Part shown: positions 46,480 to 56,900 of the stretch, in pieces
Layout of the letters: every line of letters starts with the position of its first letter
Position numbering within the stretch: position 1 is the first letter of the stretch
From: Hoyosella altamirensis
Lineage (GTDB): Bacteria > Actinomycetota > Actinomycetes > Mycobacteriales > Mycobacteriaceae
Assembly: GCF_014191505.1 (NCBI RefSeq)
Contig: NZ_JACHWS010000003.1
Span: 1 to 64,000, forward strand
DNA length: 64,000 nt
Reading direction: 5' to 3'
Made by a program: the position numbers and the translations under genes
The notes under the pieces: model-generated
Seen by the model: the letters and a program-made list of their open reading frames with translations, nothing else
Databases searched by the model: none
Told to the model about the DNA's origin: nothing

Positions 46480-48650
46480 CCCGCGAGCCGGTACCGGATC
46501 AGTCGAGAACTGTTGCCCACCACAGCAACTGATGACGCGTTGTGCAGGATCGCGGCAAGGACGGGTGAGAGTGCGCCCGCTGCGCTGACCAGTAGCCCGG
46601 CGGCATTCACCGTGATCGCCATCCCGTAGTTCTGTCTGATGACGCCGACGGTATGGGTGCCGAGTTCACGAAGGTCGATGAGTCTGCGCAAATCGTCTGT
46701 GGCTAAAGCGATGTCCGCCGTTTCCACTGCAACATCAGTCCCGGAGATCCCCATCGCTATACCGATATGGGCGCCCGCGAGGGCGGGCGCATCGTTGGTT
46801 CCGTCGCCGATCATGGCGACCGTGTGGCCTTCGCGCTTAAGGCCCTCGATGAGATCAAGTTTTTCGTCCGGCATCACGCCTGCTCGCCACTCCGTGATAC
46901 CCAGTTCGCGCGCTACAGCGGCCGCGGTGTCGGGGTGATCACCGGTCAGCATGATGACGCGCTCGACACCTGAAGATCGCAGCGCATCAAGGACTCCGGG
47001 TGCTTCGGCACGCACCTCGTCGCGCAAGCTGACAAGCCCCACGAGTTCGCCATCCACAGCGAGGAGCAGCGGTGTTTCCGATCCTGACCGCAGGCGTGCC
47101 ACCCAACTGAGGGCTTCCTCGCTGACTTTCACGTTCTCATTTTCCAGCAGCGTGGGGCTGCCGAGCAGCAGAGTGCGGCCATCAGCCCAGGTGCGCATTC
47201 CGAGGCCGACGAGCACTTCGCACTGCTCGTGCGGCGGGATCACAATGCGGCGTTCTTCGGTCGACCGGATGACTGCCTGTGCAAGCGGGTGGCGCGAGTG
47301 AATTTCAGAACTCGCCGCGTAGGCGAGGACTTGGCTGGGATTCCAGTCGGGGTGGAAGCTAACGATGTTCGTCACTACGGGCCTGCCGACGGTTAGCGTG
47401 CCTGTCTTGTCGAAGACGATGACGTCAACCTTGCCCGCTAGTTCGAGGTGTGACCCGCCCTTGATGAGGATCCCGCGGCGCGCACCGTTGCCGATAGCCG
47501 CGGAAATTGCGGTGGGGGTGGACAGTCCAACCGCGCACGGGCACGCGATCAGGAGCATTGTCATCGCGCGCCGTACGTCGCGCGTCAGTACTAGCGTCGC
47601 GCCCGCTAGCAGGAAGGAGGCCGGAACGAATCGGCGCGAGAAGGTTTCTCCTACCGTCTGGATCGGCGCGCGATCCGATTGAGCTTGCTCAACCCGGCTG
47701 ATGATGCGGCCAATTGCGGTGTCCTTGCCGACGGCTCGCGCCTCGATGACGATCTCGCCCCGCATCAGGACCGAGCCTGCATGCACGACTGCACCGTTAC
47801 CCACGGTCACGGGAAGGGGCTCACCAGTAATCGCCGACTGGTCGATGATGCCCTCACCGTTGATGATCACACCATCAACGGGCAGTGCGATGTGCTCGTG
47901 AATGACGACACGATCCCCGACCCGCACGGTGTCGATATCGACTCGTACTTCCTGACCATCGGGCGTCTGGATCCACGTGGTGTCTTGTGCGCCGCTGAGC
48001 AGGTCGGAAATCGCCCGGCGTGTGCGCCGGAGTGTCAGCTCCTGCAGGTACTCGCCGATATTCAGCAGCCACAGCACCGTGAGAGCCACGACGTTCTCGC
48101 GCAGCAGCAGACTCGCTACGGTCGCCGCCGAGACGAGTGTGTCCGTGCCGCCCACACGGGACTTCGTGAGCGAACGGACGGCGCCTTTGAGGAAGGGATA
48201 GCCGGTGACGATTGTGACGCCGGTAGCGAACGTGCGGCTGGCCGGCCCCAGGACCGGTGGGCGCCTCAGGACGTATCTGCGGATCCCGAGCAGCGCGAGG
48301 GCGGCGCCACCCAATGCCATCCGCGTGAGATCTCCAGTGCTCACCTCGGCGGAATATGGAGCCCGCGGGGGCGCGGCATGCCGTTCAACGTCGCTGGTTT
48401 CCGAGACCGCATGAAGGATCGTGTCAGCGTCAACGCGATTCACCGAGTACCAGACGACGAGCGATGACGTTCGGGGATATGCGTGAACCGCGCGTACCCC
48501 GTGCACAACCTCGACTGCATTCTCAACTGCAACCGCACGCGCCGGGCTCCGGTACATCCACGGAACTGTGACGCGCATGCGGCCCGCCGAATTCGATCGG
48601 ATAGCCAGCCCGTCGGCTGGACCGTGCACCTCTGCCGAAGGATCGCTCAT
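46386..48650 (-). CDS. ctpC: CtpC-type heavy-metal P1-ATPase
   Basis: 754 residues. No N-terminal CxxC metal domain, but a degenerate HMA-like region precedes eight predicted transmembrane helices. CPC at 370-372, the actuator TGEP at 275-278, phosphorylated D414 in DKTGT, TGDHPDTAAAVA and GDGTNDAPAL are all present. The run ACPCAVGLSTPTAISAAIGN is close to mycobacterial CtpC, which exports Zn2+/Mn2+ with the help of PacL1. Here the pacL-like gene is directly upstream (9 bases). The last 31 codons overlap the convergent helicase. Confidence 0.9.
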   Translation of the reverse strand: MSDPSAEVHGPADGLAIRSNSAGRMRVTVPWMYRSPARAVAVENAVEVVHGVRAVHAYPRTSSLVVWYSVNRVDADTILHAVSETSDVERHAAPPRAPYSAEVSTGDLTRMALGGAALALLGIRRYVLRRPPVLGPASRTFATGVTIVTGYPFLKGAVRSLTKSRVGGTDTLVSAATVASLLLRENVVALTVLWLLNIGEYLQELTLRRTRRAISDLLSGAQDTTWIQTPDGQEVRVDIDTVRVGDRVVIHEHIALPVDGVIINGEGIIDQSAITGEPLPVTVGNGAVVHAGSVLMRGEIVIEARAVGKDTAIGRIISRVEQAQSDRAPIQTVGETFSRRFVPASFLLAGATLVLTRDVRRAMTMLLIACPCAVGLSTPTAISAAIGNGARRGILIKGGSHLELAGKVDVIVFDKTGTLTVGRPVVTNIVSFHPDWNPSQVLAYAASSEIHSRHPLAQAVIRSTEERRIVIPPHEQCEVLVGLGMRTWADGRTLLLGSPTLLENENVKVSEEALSWVARLRSGSETPLLLAVDGELVGLVSLRDEVRAEAPGVLDALRSSGVERVIMLTGDHPDTAAAVARELGITEWRAGVMPDEKLDLIEGLKREGHTVAMIGDGTNDAPALAGAHIGIAMGISGTDVAVETADIALATDDLRRLIDLRELGTHTVGVIRQNYGMAITVNAAGLLVSAAGALSPVLAAILHNASSVAVVGNSSRLIRYRLAGQPATIARSSMTTSPAASHSARSIAAVSAHP

Positions 48651-48659
48651 CGTCGCACG

Positions 48660-48944
48660 TTAGTGCGCGTGACCGTGGCCCGCGGGATGGCTCGGTGGGG
48701 GTGGGGCTTCCTCCCCTACCCGGCCACGCGCCTCCGCAACGATGTCGGCGGCCGTGAGGCGCACGTTCTCTGCACCTTCTTCAGCCTTACGCGCACCCTT
48801 GATGCCCAGCGCCGTTGCGGAAACTGCGATCTCACGAGTGGGTGTCTTTTTGGCTACCCATCGAGCGCCGTTGTATGCCGCGACGCCGACAACGCCAGTG
48901 ACGACCGTTCCCAGCGCCTTTCCGATTAACACGCCGTGAATCAC
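48660..48944 (-). CDS. pacL: PacL-like metallochaperone (DUF1490)
   Basis: 94 residues. One transmembrane segment near residues 5-25, then KKTPTREIAVSATALGIKGARKAEEGAE, the DUF1490 signature. The Pro-rich C-terminus ends HPAGHGHAH, four His as a metal-binding tail; mycobacterial PacL1 has an Asp/His tail in the same place. It starts the two-gene operon with ctpC. Role in Zn or Mn resistance is inferred from this pairing. Confidence 0.85.
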   Translation of the reverse strand: MIHGVLIGKALGTVVTGVVGVAAYNGARWVAKKTPTREIAVSATALGIKGARKAEEGAENVRLTAADIVAEARGRVGEEAPPPPSHPAGHGHAH

Positions 48945-49042
48945 GATGCCTCCTTACGGTCCTGTCCGAGATGTTCGGGACCTCACCTTGATTCTGCCCC
49001 ATTCCGGCGGGTTTGTGGCATCAGAGGGATAACTCGGACTGA

Positions 49043-49621
49043 CTATGCGCTGATTCCCGCAGTCAGGATCGACGCGAGTTCCCGGTAGGCGCGGGCATCG
49101 TCGAGTCCTGTCGCCTCACGCACTCCGCCTTGCTGGATGCGCACCATCATCGTGGCGACCAAGTCGGCGGCGAACGCGGCATGCACGTCCCGGAACTCGC
49201 CGGCGGTAACGCCTTCTGTGATCAGCGCCTGCACGCGCCGCGCGGCAATTCTCGTATTCCGCTCGTATACCTCGCGGGCTGGAGCGAACGCATCGAGATC
49301 TGCCATGAACTGGTCTGACGCGGGCGTGAGCACGGCTCCCACGCCAGAGAGGTATGCGACGATCCTGTCGCGCGCTCCCCTGACGCCAGTGATCTGCGCT
49401 TCGATGCTGTCGGTAGCTCCGCGGAAGTAGTGCACCGTAACGGCGCGGACGAGCTGCTCTTTGCTGCCAGCAAGTGTGTAGAGCGTCGACTTGGAGCAGC
49501 GCAGCCGGCCAGCTATTTCGTCAAGCGTGAGGTGCGCGAAGCCCTCTGCGAGGAACAGGGCAAGCAACTCGTCGAAAAGTTCGCTGCGCCGCTTCGTCGC
49601 GAAGCTCGAGGGCCGGTTCAT
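49043..49621 (-). CDS. TetR family repressor
   Basis: 192 residues. N-terminal helix-turn-helix: LFLAEGFAHLTLDEIAGRLRCSKSTLYTLAGSKEQLVRAV. The C-terminal ligand domain (residues about 75-192) is typical for acyl-CoA-responsive TetR proteins. It is divergent from a beta-oxidation operon and is the obvious ligand-sensing repressor of it. The -10 TACTAT (49634-49629 on this strand) lies 7 bases before the ATG, so the mRNA is probably leaderless. Confidence 0.88.
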   Translation of the reverse strand: MNRPSSFATKRRSELFDELLALFLAEGFAHLTLDEIAGRLRCSKSTLYTLAGSKEQLVRAVTVHYFRGATDSIEAQITGVRGARDRIVAYLSGVGAVLTPASDQFMADLDAFAPAREVYERNTRIAARRVQALITEGVTAGEFRDVHAAFAADLVATMMVRIQQGGVREATGLDDARAYRELASILTAGISA

Positions 49622-49630
49622 GAGGCCAAT

Positions 49631-49656
49631 AGTACTGAGATGCTTGTTGCAGTACT
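49631..49656. promoter_or_regulatory. TetR operator 1, AGTACTG-N12-CAGTACT
   Basis: 26-bp inverted repeat with arms AGTACTG and CAGTACT separated by 12 bases. It begins 10 bases upstream of the tetR ATG and covers its TACTAT -10 element, as expected for autorepression. Confidence 0.7.
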
Positions 49657-49667
49657 AGTTTGTTGGC

Positions 49668-49693
49668 AGTACTGTAGTTCGTAACACAGTACT
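49668..49693. promoter_or_regulatory. TetR operator 2, AGTACTG-N12-CAGTACT
   Basis: Second site with identical arms and spacer length, 37 bases from the first (centre to centre). Its right arm overlaps TACTAT (49690-49695), the probable -10 of the acyl-CoA dehydrogenase promoter. Confidence 0.7.
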
Positions 49694-49717
49694 ATTTCGC
49701 GTTCCAGGGGTGATTTC

Positions 49718-50857
49718 GTGGCAGTCGACCGACTTTTGCCAACAGAAGAAGCACGAGACCTCATCGCGCTGACGCGCGATGTTGCCGACAAAGTACTCAC
49801 GCCCCGCGTCGATGAGCACGAGAAGACCGAGACCTACCCCGAAGGGGTCTTCGCCACACTCGGCGAAGCAGGGCTGCTGAGCCTCCCCTACGCGGAGGAA
49901 TGGGGCGGCGGTGGCCAGCCGTACGAGGTCTACCTGCAGATGCTCGAAGAACTCGGAGCGCGCTGGGCCGCCGTTGCGGTCGCCGTCAGTGTCCACAGCC
50001 TCTCCTGCCACCCCCTCAACGCGTTTGGTACCGACGAGCAGAAGCAGAAATGGCTGCCGGAATTGCTGGGTGGCAGCACAATCGGCGCCTACAGTCTTTC
50101 CGAGCCCCAGGCTGGCTCCGACGCATCCGCGCTGGCATGTAAGGCCACACGAACCGACGGCGGGTACATCATCAACGGCGCCAAAGCCTGGATCACCCAT
50201 GGTGGAATCGCCGATTACTACAACCTGTTCGCGCGCACCGGTGAGGGTTCGCGCGGCATCTCGTGCTTCCTGGTCCCCCGAGACACCCCCGGGCTTACCT
50301 TCGGTAAACCCGAGGAGAAAATGGGCCTGCACGCCGTACCTACAACAGCGGCGCACTACGACGACGTGTTCCTTCCGCACGAGTGCCGTATTGGAGCGGA
50401 AGGCCAGGGACTGCAGATCGCCTTCAGTGCACTCGATTCCGGTCGGCTCGGAATTGCCGCTGTCGCAACAGGACTAGCGCAGGCCGCTCTTGACGAAGCG
50501 GTTGCGTATGCGAAGGAGCGTCAGACTTTCGGCAAGCGCATCATCGACCACCAAGGTCTGGGTTTCGTACTGGCCGATATGGCAGCGGCAGTGGATTCGG
50601 CACGGGCCACATATCTCGATGCTGCGAGACGCCGCGACGCTGGACTCCCTTACTCGCGCAACGCTTCTGTCGCGAAGCTTGTCGCCACCGATGCCGCCAT
50701 GAAGGTCACCACCGATGCTGTCCAGGTGTTCGGCGGGTACGGCTACACGCGCGAGTTCCGCGTCGAACGCTTCATGCGCGAAGCGAAGATCATGCAAATC
50801 TTCGAAGGCACCAATCAGATTCAGCGACTGGTGATCAGCCGGTCACTCGCACAGTAG
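49718..50857 (+). CDS. Acyl-CoA dehydrogenase
   Basis: 379 residues, GTG start with AGGGGTGA upstream. Signature motifs: [15 protein letters not shown] (FAD), [16 protein letters not shown], and the catalytic Glu in [15 protein letters not shown]. First, alpha-beta desaturating step of beta-oxidation; substrate class could be short or branched chain, not resolved. First gene of an operon with thiolase and SDR, under the adjacent TetR. Confidence 0.93.
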   Translation: MAVDRLLPTEEARDLIALTRDVADKVLTPRVDEHEKTETYPEGVFATLGEAGLLSLPYAEEWGGGGQPYEVYLQMLEELGARWAAVAVAVSVHSLSCHPLNAFGTDEQKQKWLPELLGGSTIGAYSLSEPQAGSDASALACKATRTDGGYIINGAKAWITHGGIADYYNLFARTGEGSRGISCFLVPRDTPGLTFGKPEEKMGLHAVPTTAAHYDDVFLPHECRIGAEGQGLQIAFSALDSGRLGIAAVATGLAQAALDEAVAYAKERQTFGKRIIDHQGLGFVLADMAAAVDSARATYLDAARRRDAGLPYSRNASVAKLVATDAAMKVTTDAVQVFGGYGYTREFRVERFMREAKIMQIFEGTNQIQRLVISRSLAQ

Positions 50858-50883
50858 TTTCAGCGATACAAGGAAGGCCCTCC

Positions 50884-52098
50884 ATGACCAATCCGCAATC
50901 GAGCGCGGCGGAATCTCGCACTGCCGTCATCGTCGCAGGCGCGCGTACTCCTACTGCCCGGCTGATGGGTGCACTCAAAGACTTCACCGGCGCCGACCTC
51001 GGAGCGGTCGCGATCTCGGGTGCGATGCAGAAATCCGGTGTCGCTCCGGCTGACGTCGAATACGTCATCATGGGTCAGGTCCTGACCGCCGGTGCAGGAC
51101 AGATGCCCGCACGCCAGGCCGCCGCAAAGGCCGGAATTCCCATGAGTACGCCTGCGCTCAACATCAACAAGGTGTGTCTCTCTGGCGTTCAGTCGATCAT
51201 CCTCGCGGACCAATTCATCCGGTCCGGCGCATACGACATTGTCGTCGCCGGAGGAATGGAGTCTATGAGCCAGGCACCGCACCTGCTCCCCCGCTCCCGG
51301 GGCGGGTACAAGTATGGGGACGTCACGATGATCGACCACATGGCGTTCGACGGCCTCCACGACGCCTTCACCGATCAGCCGATGGGTCTTCTCACCGACG
51401 CCGGCACCGCCGACAGCATCTCACGTACCGAGCAGGATGAGTTCGCTGCCCGGTCGCAACAGCGCGCGGCCGCAGCCTGGGAGAACGGAACATTCGACGA
51501 AGAGGTCGTTCCCGTCGAAATCCCCGGCCGGAAGGGCACGAGCACCTGGCTCTCGCGCGACGAGGGCGTGCGCGCCGAGACCACAGCCGAGAGCCTCGCG
51601 AAACTGCGGCCAGCGTTCAGCTCGAACGGAACTGTAACGGCGGGGAATGCGTCCCCCATCAACGACGGCGCATGCGCGGTTGTGGTCATGAGCAAGCAGC
51701 GCGCCGAAGCACTGGGGCTGACCTGGATCGCCGAGATCGGTGCACACGGAATGGTGTCTGGGCCTGACTCTGGCCTGCACACGCAGCCGTCCCGCGCGAT
51801 CGCTGCCGCGTGCAAGGCAGAGGGAATCGATCCGTCGGACCTCGACCTCATCGAAATCAATGAGGCCTTCGCAGCGGTAGGAATCGCTTCGACCCGTGAC
51901 CTCGGCGTCGATGCGGAGCGGGTCAACGTCAACGGCGGGGCGATCGCAATTGGGCATCCGATTGGCATGTCTGGTGCCCGGATCGCCCTGCATCTCGCAC
52001 TAGAACTGCGCCGCCGCGGCGGCGGATCCGGCGCCGCCGCACTATGCGGTGGTGGCGGACAGGGTGACGCACTGATCCTGCACGTGCCAGCGGTCTAA
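50884..52098 (+). CDS. Acetyl-CoA C-acyltransferase (thiolase)
   Basis: 404 residues. Catalytic Cys in [11 protein letters not shown], His in [17 protein letters not shown] and second Cys in [15 protein letters not shown] identify a thiolase of the FadA/AtoB group. Cleaves 3-ketoacyl-CoA, or condenses two acetyl-CoA in reverse. Lies 26 bases after the dehydrogenase and 18 before the SDR, giving three of four beta-oxidation activities; no enoyl-CoA hydratase is in this cluster. Confidence 0.93.
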   Translation: MTNPQSSAAESRTAVIVAGARTPTARLMGALKDFTGADLGAVAISGAMQKSGVAPADVEYVIMGQVLTAGAGQMPARQAAAKAGIPMSTPALNINKVCLSGVQSIILADQFIRSGAYDIVVAGGMESMSQAPHLLPRSRGGYKYGDVTMIDHMAFDGLHDAFTDQPMGLLTDAGTADSISRTEQDEFAARSQQRAAAAWENGTFDEEVVPVEIPGRKGTSTWLSRDEGVRAETTAESLAKLRPAFSSNGTVTAGNASPINDGACAVVVMSKQRAEALGLTWIAEIGAHGMVSGPDSGLHTQPSRAIAAACKAEGIDPSDLDLIEINEAFAAVGIASTRDLGVDAERVNVNGGAIAIGHPIGMSGARIALHLALELRRRGGGSGAAALCGGGGQGDALILHVPAV

Positions 52099-52116
52099 CG
52101 GCGAAAGGGAGAGTTC

Positions 52117-52878
52117 GTGGATATCAACGGTTCTGTCGCGGTGATTTCCGGTGGTGCGTCCGGTCTTGGACACGCCACCGCGAAAGCGCTGAACAAGCTC
52201 GGCGCTAAGGTGGTCCTTCTGGACCTGCCCTCGTCCAGGGGTGAGGACGCGGCACGTGAGATCGGTGACGGCGCGGTCTTCATTCCCGCCGACGTGACGT
52301 CCGCCGAGCAGGCTGAGGCTGCCATCGGTCAGGCAGCCGAACTGGGAGACATTCGTGTGGCGGTCAACTGCGCCGGTGTCGCGACTCCCGGTAAGGTACT
52401 CGGCCGCAGGGGCGTACTGCCGCTCGAGGACTTCGAGCGGGTCGTGCGCATCAACCTCGTCGGCACTTTCAACGTCATCCGCCTGGCGGCTGAGAAGATG
52501 TCCCAGACCGAGCCGATCAATGGTGAACGTGGCGTCATCATCGACACCGCCTCTGTTGCCGCGTTCGACGGCCAGATCGGCCAGGCCGCCTACGCTGCCT
52601 CCAAAGGCGGCGTCGCTGCTCTGACGCTTCCCGTTGCGCGTGAGCTCGCCAGCCACCTCATCCGTGTTGTCACGGTTGCACCTGGGATCTTCGAAACCCC
52701 CATGCTCCTCGGCCTCCCCGAGGAAGCGCAGAAGTCGCTTGGTCAGCAAGTCCCCCACCCTTCGCGGCTCGGGAAACCCGGCGAGTACGCGGCACTCGTC
52801 ACCCACATCATCGACAACCCGATGCTGAACGGCGAAACCATCAGGCTCGATGGCGCGATCCGGATGGCGCCGAAGTAA
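52117..52878 (+). CDS. SDR 3-hydroxyacyl-CoA dehydrogenase (HSD10-like)
   Basis: 253 residues. NAD-binding [31 protein letters not shown], catalytic Ser in [17 protein letters not shown] and YAASK. The G-V-L-P-L-E-D-F and C-terminal [13 protein letters not shown] regions match 17beta-HSD10/short-chain 3-hydroxyacyl-CoA dehydrogenases. Oxidises the hydroxyacyl-CoA, for example 2-methyl-3-hydroxybutyryl-CoA in isoleucine breakdown. This specificity is inferred from homology and from the cluster. Confidence 0.9.
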   Translation: MDINGSVAVISGGASGLGHATAKALNKLGAKVVLLDLPSSRGEDAAREIGDGAVFIPADVTSAEQAEAAIGQAAELGDIRVAVNCAGVATPGKVLGRRGVLPLEDFERVVRINLVGTFNVIRLAAEKMSQTEPINGERGVIIDTASVAAFDGQIGQAAYAASKGGVAALTLPVARELASHLIRVVTVAPGIFETPMLLGLPEEAQKSLGQQVPHPSRLGKPGEYAALVTHIIDNPMLNGETIRLDGAIRMAPK

Positions 52879-52898
52879 AACACCTGCACAATTGATGC

Positions 52899-53792
52899 GT
52901 GGCTACCTTCACGGACGCACTCCAGGCACGGGCGCTCGTCTGCGACGGTGGTCTCGCCACAGCACTGGAAGCGCGCGGCCATAACCTCGCTGGAGGGTTG
53001 TGGTCCGCGCGTTTGCTGTTCGACACCCCCGACGAAATCGCAGCCGTGCATCGCGCCTTCTTCGCGGCCGGTGCCGACATCGCGATAACCGCGAGCTACC
53101 AAGCCTCGTTCCGCGGTTTCGCGAACTGCGGTATCGGCCGGCGCGGGACGGAACGTCTGCTGCGCCGCAGCGTCCGGATCGCAGTTGACGTACGGGACGA
53201 GTTCGGCCGGGGATTTATAGCGGCATCGATCGGCCCCTACGGTGCCGCAGCGGCCGACGGGTCCGAATACAGGGGACGATACGGGCTGAGCGTTCGGGAA
53301 CTCCGTGCGTGGCACCGCCCGCGATTCGAGATCCTGGCCGACACGGGGGCTGATGTGCTCGCGGTCGAGACTATCCCCGACCTTGACGAGGCCGAGGCGC
53401 TGGCATCGTTGATTTCTGAGTTCAGGGTTCCGGCCTGGCTGAGTTACACCATCTCCGGTGAAAGAACTCGGGCCGGGCAGCCCTTGTCCGATGCTTTCGA
53501 GGTGGCGTCTGAGATCGACTCGATCGTGGCGGTCGGGGTCAATTGCTGCGCTCCCGCCGACGTAATCCCCGCAATCGATACCGCGCAGCATGCTGGTAAG
53601 CCTGTGATCGTCTATCCGAATAGCGGAGAAGGCTGGGACGCGGAGTCCGGACGCTGGGCCGGAGAATCCGAATTCAGCGTCCAGCTGGCGCGCCAATGGG
53701 CCGCCGCCGGTGCGCAGATTATCGGGGGTTGCTGCCGGGTTGGTGCGGGTGACATCGCGCAAGTGGCGAGTGCGCTTTCCCGTCCCACATGA
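52899..53792 (+). CDS. mmuM: Homocysteine S-methyltransferase
   Basis: 297 residues. Zn ligands: GVNCC and GGCCRVG (Cys from each motif). N-terminal VCDGGLATALEARG and ITASYQASFRGF are typical. Transfers a methyl group, for example from S-methylmethionine, to homocysteine. It begins 20 bases after the SDR gene and may be in the same transcript, although the function is unrelated. No mmuP partner. Confidence 0.9.
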   Translation: MATFTDALQARALVCDGGLATALEARGHNLAGGLWSARLLFDTPDEIAAVHRAFFAAGADIAITASYQASFRGFANCGIGRRGTERLLRRSVRIAVDVRDEFGRGFIAASIGPYGAAAADGSEYRGRYGLSVRELRAWHRPRFEILADTGADVLAVETIPDLDEAEALASLISEFRVPAWLSYTISGERTRAGQPLSDAFEVASEIDSIVAVGVNCCAPADVIPAIDTAQHAGKPVIVYPNSGEGWDAESGRWAGESEFSVQLARQWAAAGAQIIGGCCRVGAGDIAQVASALSRPT

Positions 53793-53984
53793 CAGGCAGT
53801 TGGCCGCCTTAGTTGCCGACTTCAAGGAAGCGAAGATGCCCGAGGCGTTTGACGTATGCCCTGCCGTCAGTCGAGTCAATCTTCTGACCTTGATTCTTCC
53901 GTCTACGGCGGATGCTTGGGCATATCTCAGATGCTTCAGCACATCTCGATCGCCGTGACACCGAGCCGTTATCCTTGTCGAAGA

Positions 53985-56900
53985 ATGAATCCCACAACGA
54001 GCCAAGCAGACGCCCACAAGGATCTGCCCTCACGTCACGAGCTGCGCACACTCCTCGATTCGCTCACCCTTCGAGATGCGCATCGACTTCACCAGCGGCT
54101 TCGGCATGCCAAGAACGCCGCTGATCGCTCGAAGATTGCGGCGGCCGCTCAGAAAGCCCAGCTCCGTGTCAGTGCCCGGCATGAAGCTGTACCCACCATC
54201 TCCTACCCACCTGAACTACCGGTATCAGAACGCCGCGATGACATCGCCGCCGCTATCCGCGACAACCAGGTAGTGATCGTCGCGGGCGAGACCGGGTCCG
54301 GTAAAACGACACAGCTCCCCAAGATTTGCCTCGAACTCGGGCGCGGAATCCGCGGGACCATCGGCCATACTCAGCCGCGCAGACTCGCCGCCCGCACAGT
54401 GGCAGAACGCATTGCGGAAGAGCTTGACTGCGATCTTGGCACCGCAGTCGGATACACCGTTCGCTTCACCGACCGCGTCTCCGACACCACGCTCGTGAAG
54501 CTCATGACGGACGGCATTCTTCTCAACGAGATCCAGCGCGACCGGATGCTGCGCAACTACGACACACTCATCATCGATGAGGCCCACGAGCGCAGCCTCA
54601 ACATCGACTTCATTCTCGGATACCTGAAGCAGCTGCTGCCCCGCAGACCCGACCTGAAAGTGATCATCACTTCGGCGACAATTGACCCAGAGCGGTTCGC
54701 CCAGCAGTTCGCGACCGACGGCGTACCCGCGCCTATCGTCGAGGTCTCCGGTCGCACCTACCCCGTCGAGATTCGATATGAGCCCTTGACTGAGGAGCTA
54801 CAGCCGGATGCCCGCGACGACGACACACGCGGCAGCAGGACGACCGTCGAGAAGGACCCGGTTGACGCTATCTGCGATGCCGTTTCCGAGCTGTTGAGAG
54901 AAGGCCCCGGTGATATTTTGGTCTTCCTTTCGGGAGAGCGCGAAATTCGGGACACAGCCGATGCTCTGCACGACCGGAAGCTTCCGCGGGTCGACGTGCT
55001 TCCCTTGTATGCGCGACTTTCTGCCGCTGACCAGCATCGCGTATTCACCAAACACTCTGGCCGGCGTGTTGTGCTTTCCACCAACGTCGCCGAAACGTCG
55101 CTGACGGTTCCCGGCATCAAGTACGTCATAGACCCCGGTTATGCGCGTATCTCACGGTATTCGCTCCGGACCAAGGTGCAGCGACTGCCAATCGAACCGA
55201 TCTCGCAGGCATCGGCACGCCAGAGGGCAGGGCGTTGCGGGCGCGTATCCGACGGGATTTGCGTACGCCTCTATTCTGAGAAGGATTTCGAGGAGCGGCC
55301 ACTCTTCACCGATCCTGAAATTCTGCGCACAAACCTTGCTGCAGTGGTCCTGCAGATGGCGGCACTTGACCTCGGCGACGTCGCGGACTTCCCTTTCATC
55401 GATGCACCCGATCCGCGCAGCGTGCGCGACGGTGTCCGGCTTCTTGAAGAACTCGGCGCCCTCGCCAAGCCTGGGGCCGGAAAACGTGGCCACACGCTCA
55501 CCGAGGTGGGGCGCCAGCTTGCCGCGCTGCCCATCGATCCCCGGCTCGGGCGCATGCTGGTCGAGGCGCACGCCAGTGGCTGTCTGCGTGAAGTGCTCAC
55601 TGTAGTGGCGGGACTTTCGATTCAGGATGTGCGAGAACGCCCGAGTGAACAGCAACAGAAAGCTGATGAACTACATCGGAGGTTCGCTGAGTCAGGCTCC
55701 GACTTCCTTGCCTACCTCGACTTGTGGAACTACCTGCGTGAGAAAAGGACCGAACTGTCGTCCAGCCAGTTCCGGAAACTTTGCCGAGCCGAGTTTCTGC
55801 ACTGGCAGCGTATTCGCGAATGGCAAGACCTTCGCGGCCAGCTGAAACAGATCTGTTCCGGGCTCGGCTGGTTGCAGAATGAGAACCCCGCAGCCCCAGA
55901 CACTATCCATCAAGCCCTGCTTTCGGGGCTGCTGTCGCACATTGGTATGCGCGAAGCAGATACGCGTGAGTTCCTTGGCGCACGCGGGGCAAAGTTCATG
56001 GTGTTCCCGGGCTCCGCGCTCGCGAGGAAGCCACCCCAGTTCGTGATGGCCGCGGAACTTGTCGAAACATCCCGGCTCTGGGCGCGCACGGTGGCGAAAA
56101 TCGAACCTGCCTGGGCGGAACGCCTCGCCGGGGACCTCGTAAAGCGCACGTACTCCGAGCCGCACTGGTCGAGCAGACAAGGAGCAGTGCTCGCGTACGA
56201 GCGCGTCACCCTTTTCGGCGTCCCGCTCGCGGCGAAACGCCGCGTGAATTTCGGGTCAATCGATGCGGAAACCTCTCGTGAACTGTTTATTCGTCACGCA
56301 CTTGTCCAGGGCGAGTGGGACTTTCGGCACGAGTTTTTCAAGCGGAATCGCGAACTGCTTGCCGACGTCGAGGATCTCGAACACCGGGCAAGGCGCCGCG
56401 ACATTCTCGTTGACGACGACACACTGTTCGACTTTTACGATGCCAGACTCCCCGACACCGTCGTCTCAGCCCGGCATTTCGACAGCTGGTGGAAGAAGAA
56501 GAAACAGTCGAACCCTGAGTTACTGACCTTCACCACAGAAACGGTGGTGAACACAGATGCTGCAGCGGTGCATGCCCGAGACTTTCCCGATGCATGGAAG
56601 CAGGCCGACCTGCTATTCCCGCTTTCGTACCACTTCGAGCCTGGCCACCCGCGCGACGGTGTGACAGTACAGATTCCCCTCTCCCAGCTGGAACGGGTGC
56701 GGCCGGTAGGGTTCGAATGGCTCGTGCCCGGGCTGCGAAACGAACTCGCGGTCGCACTGATCAAAACACTCCCCAAGGCCCTGCGCCGCCAGGTCGTTCC
56801 CGCGCCAGACTTCGCTGCTGCCGCGTTGTCAGCCGTGAAGCCGCGCACGGAACCGATGCCCGTTGCTTTCGCGCGTGAACTGTCCCGACTCGGCGGGTTG

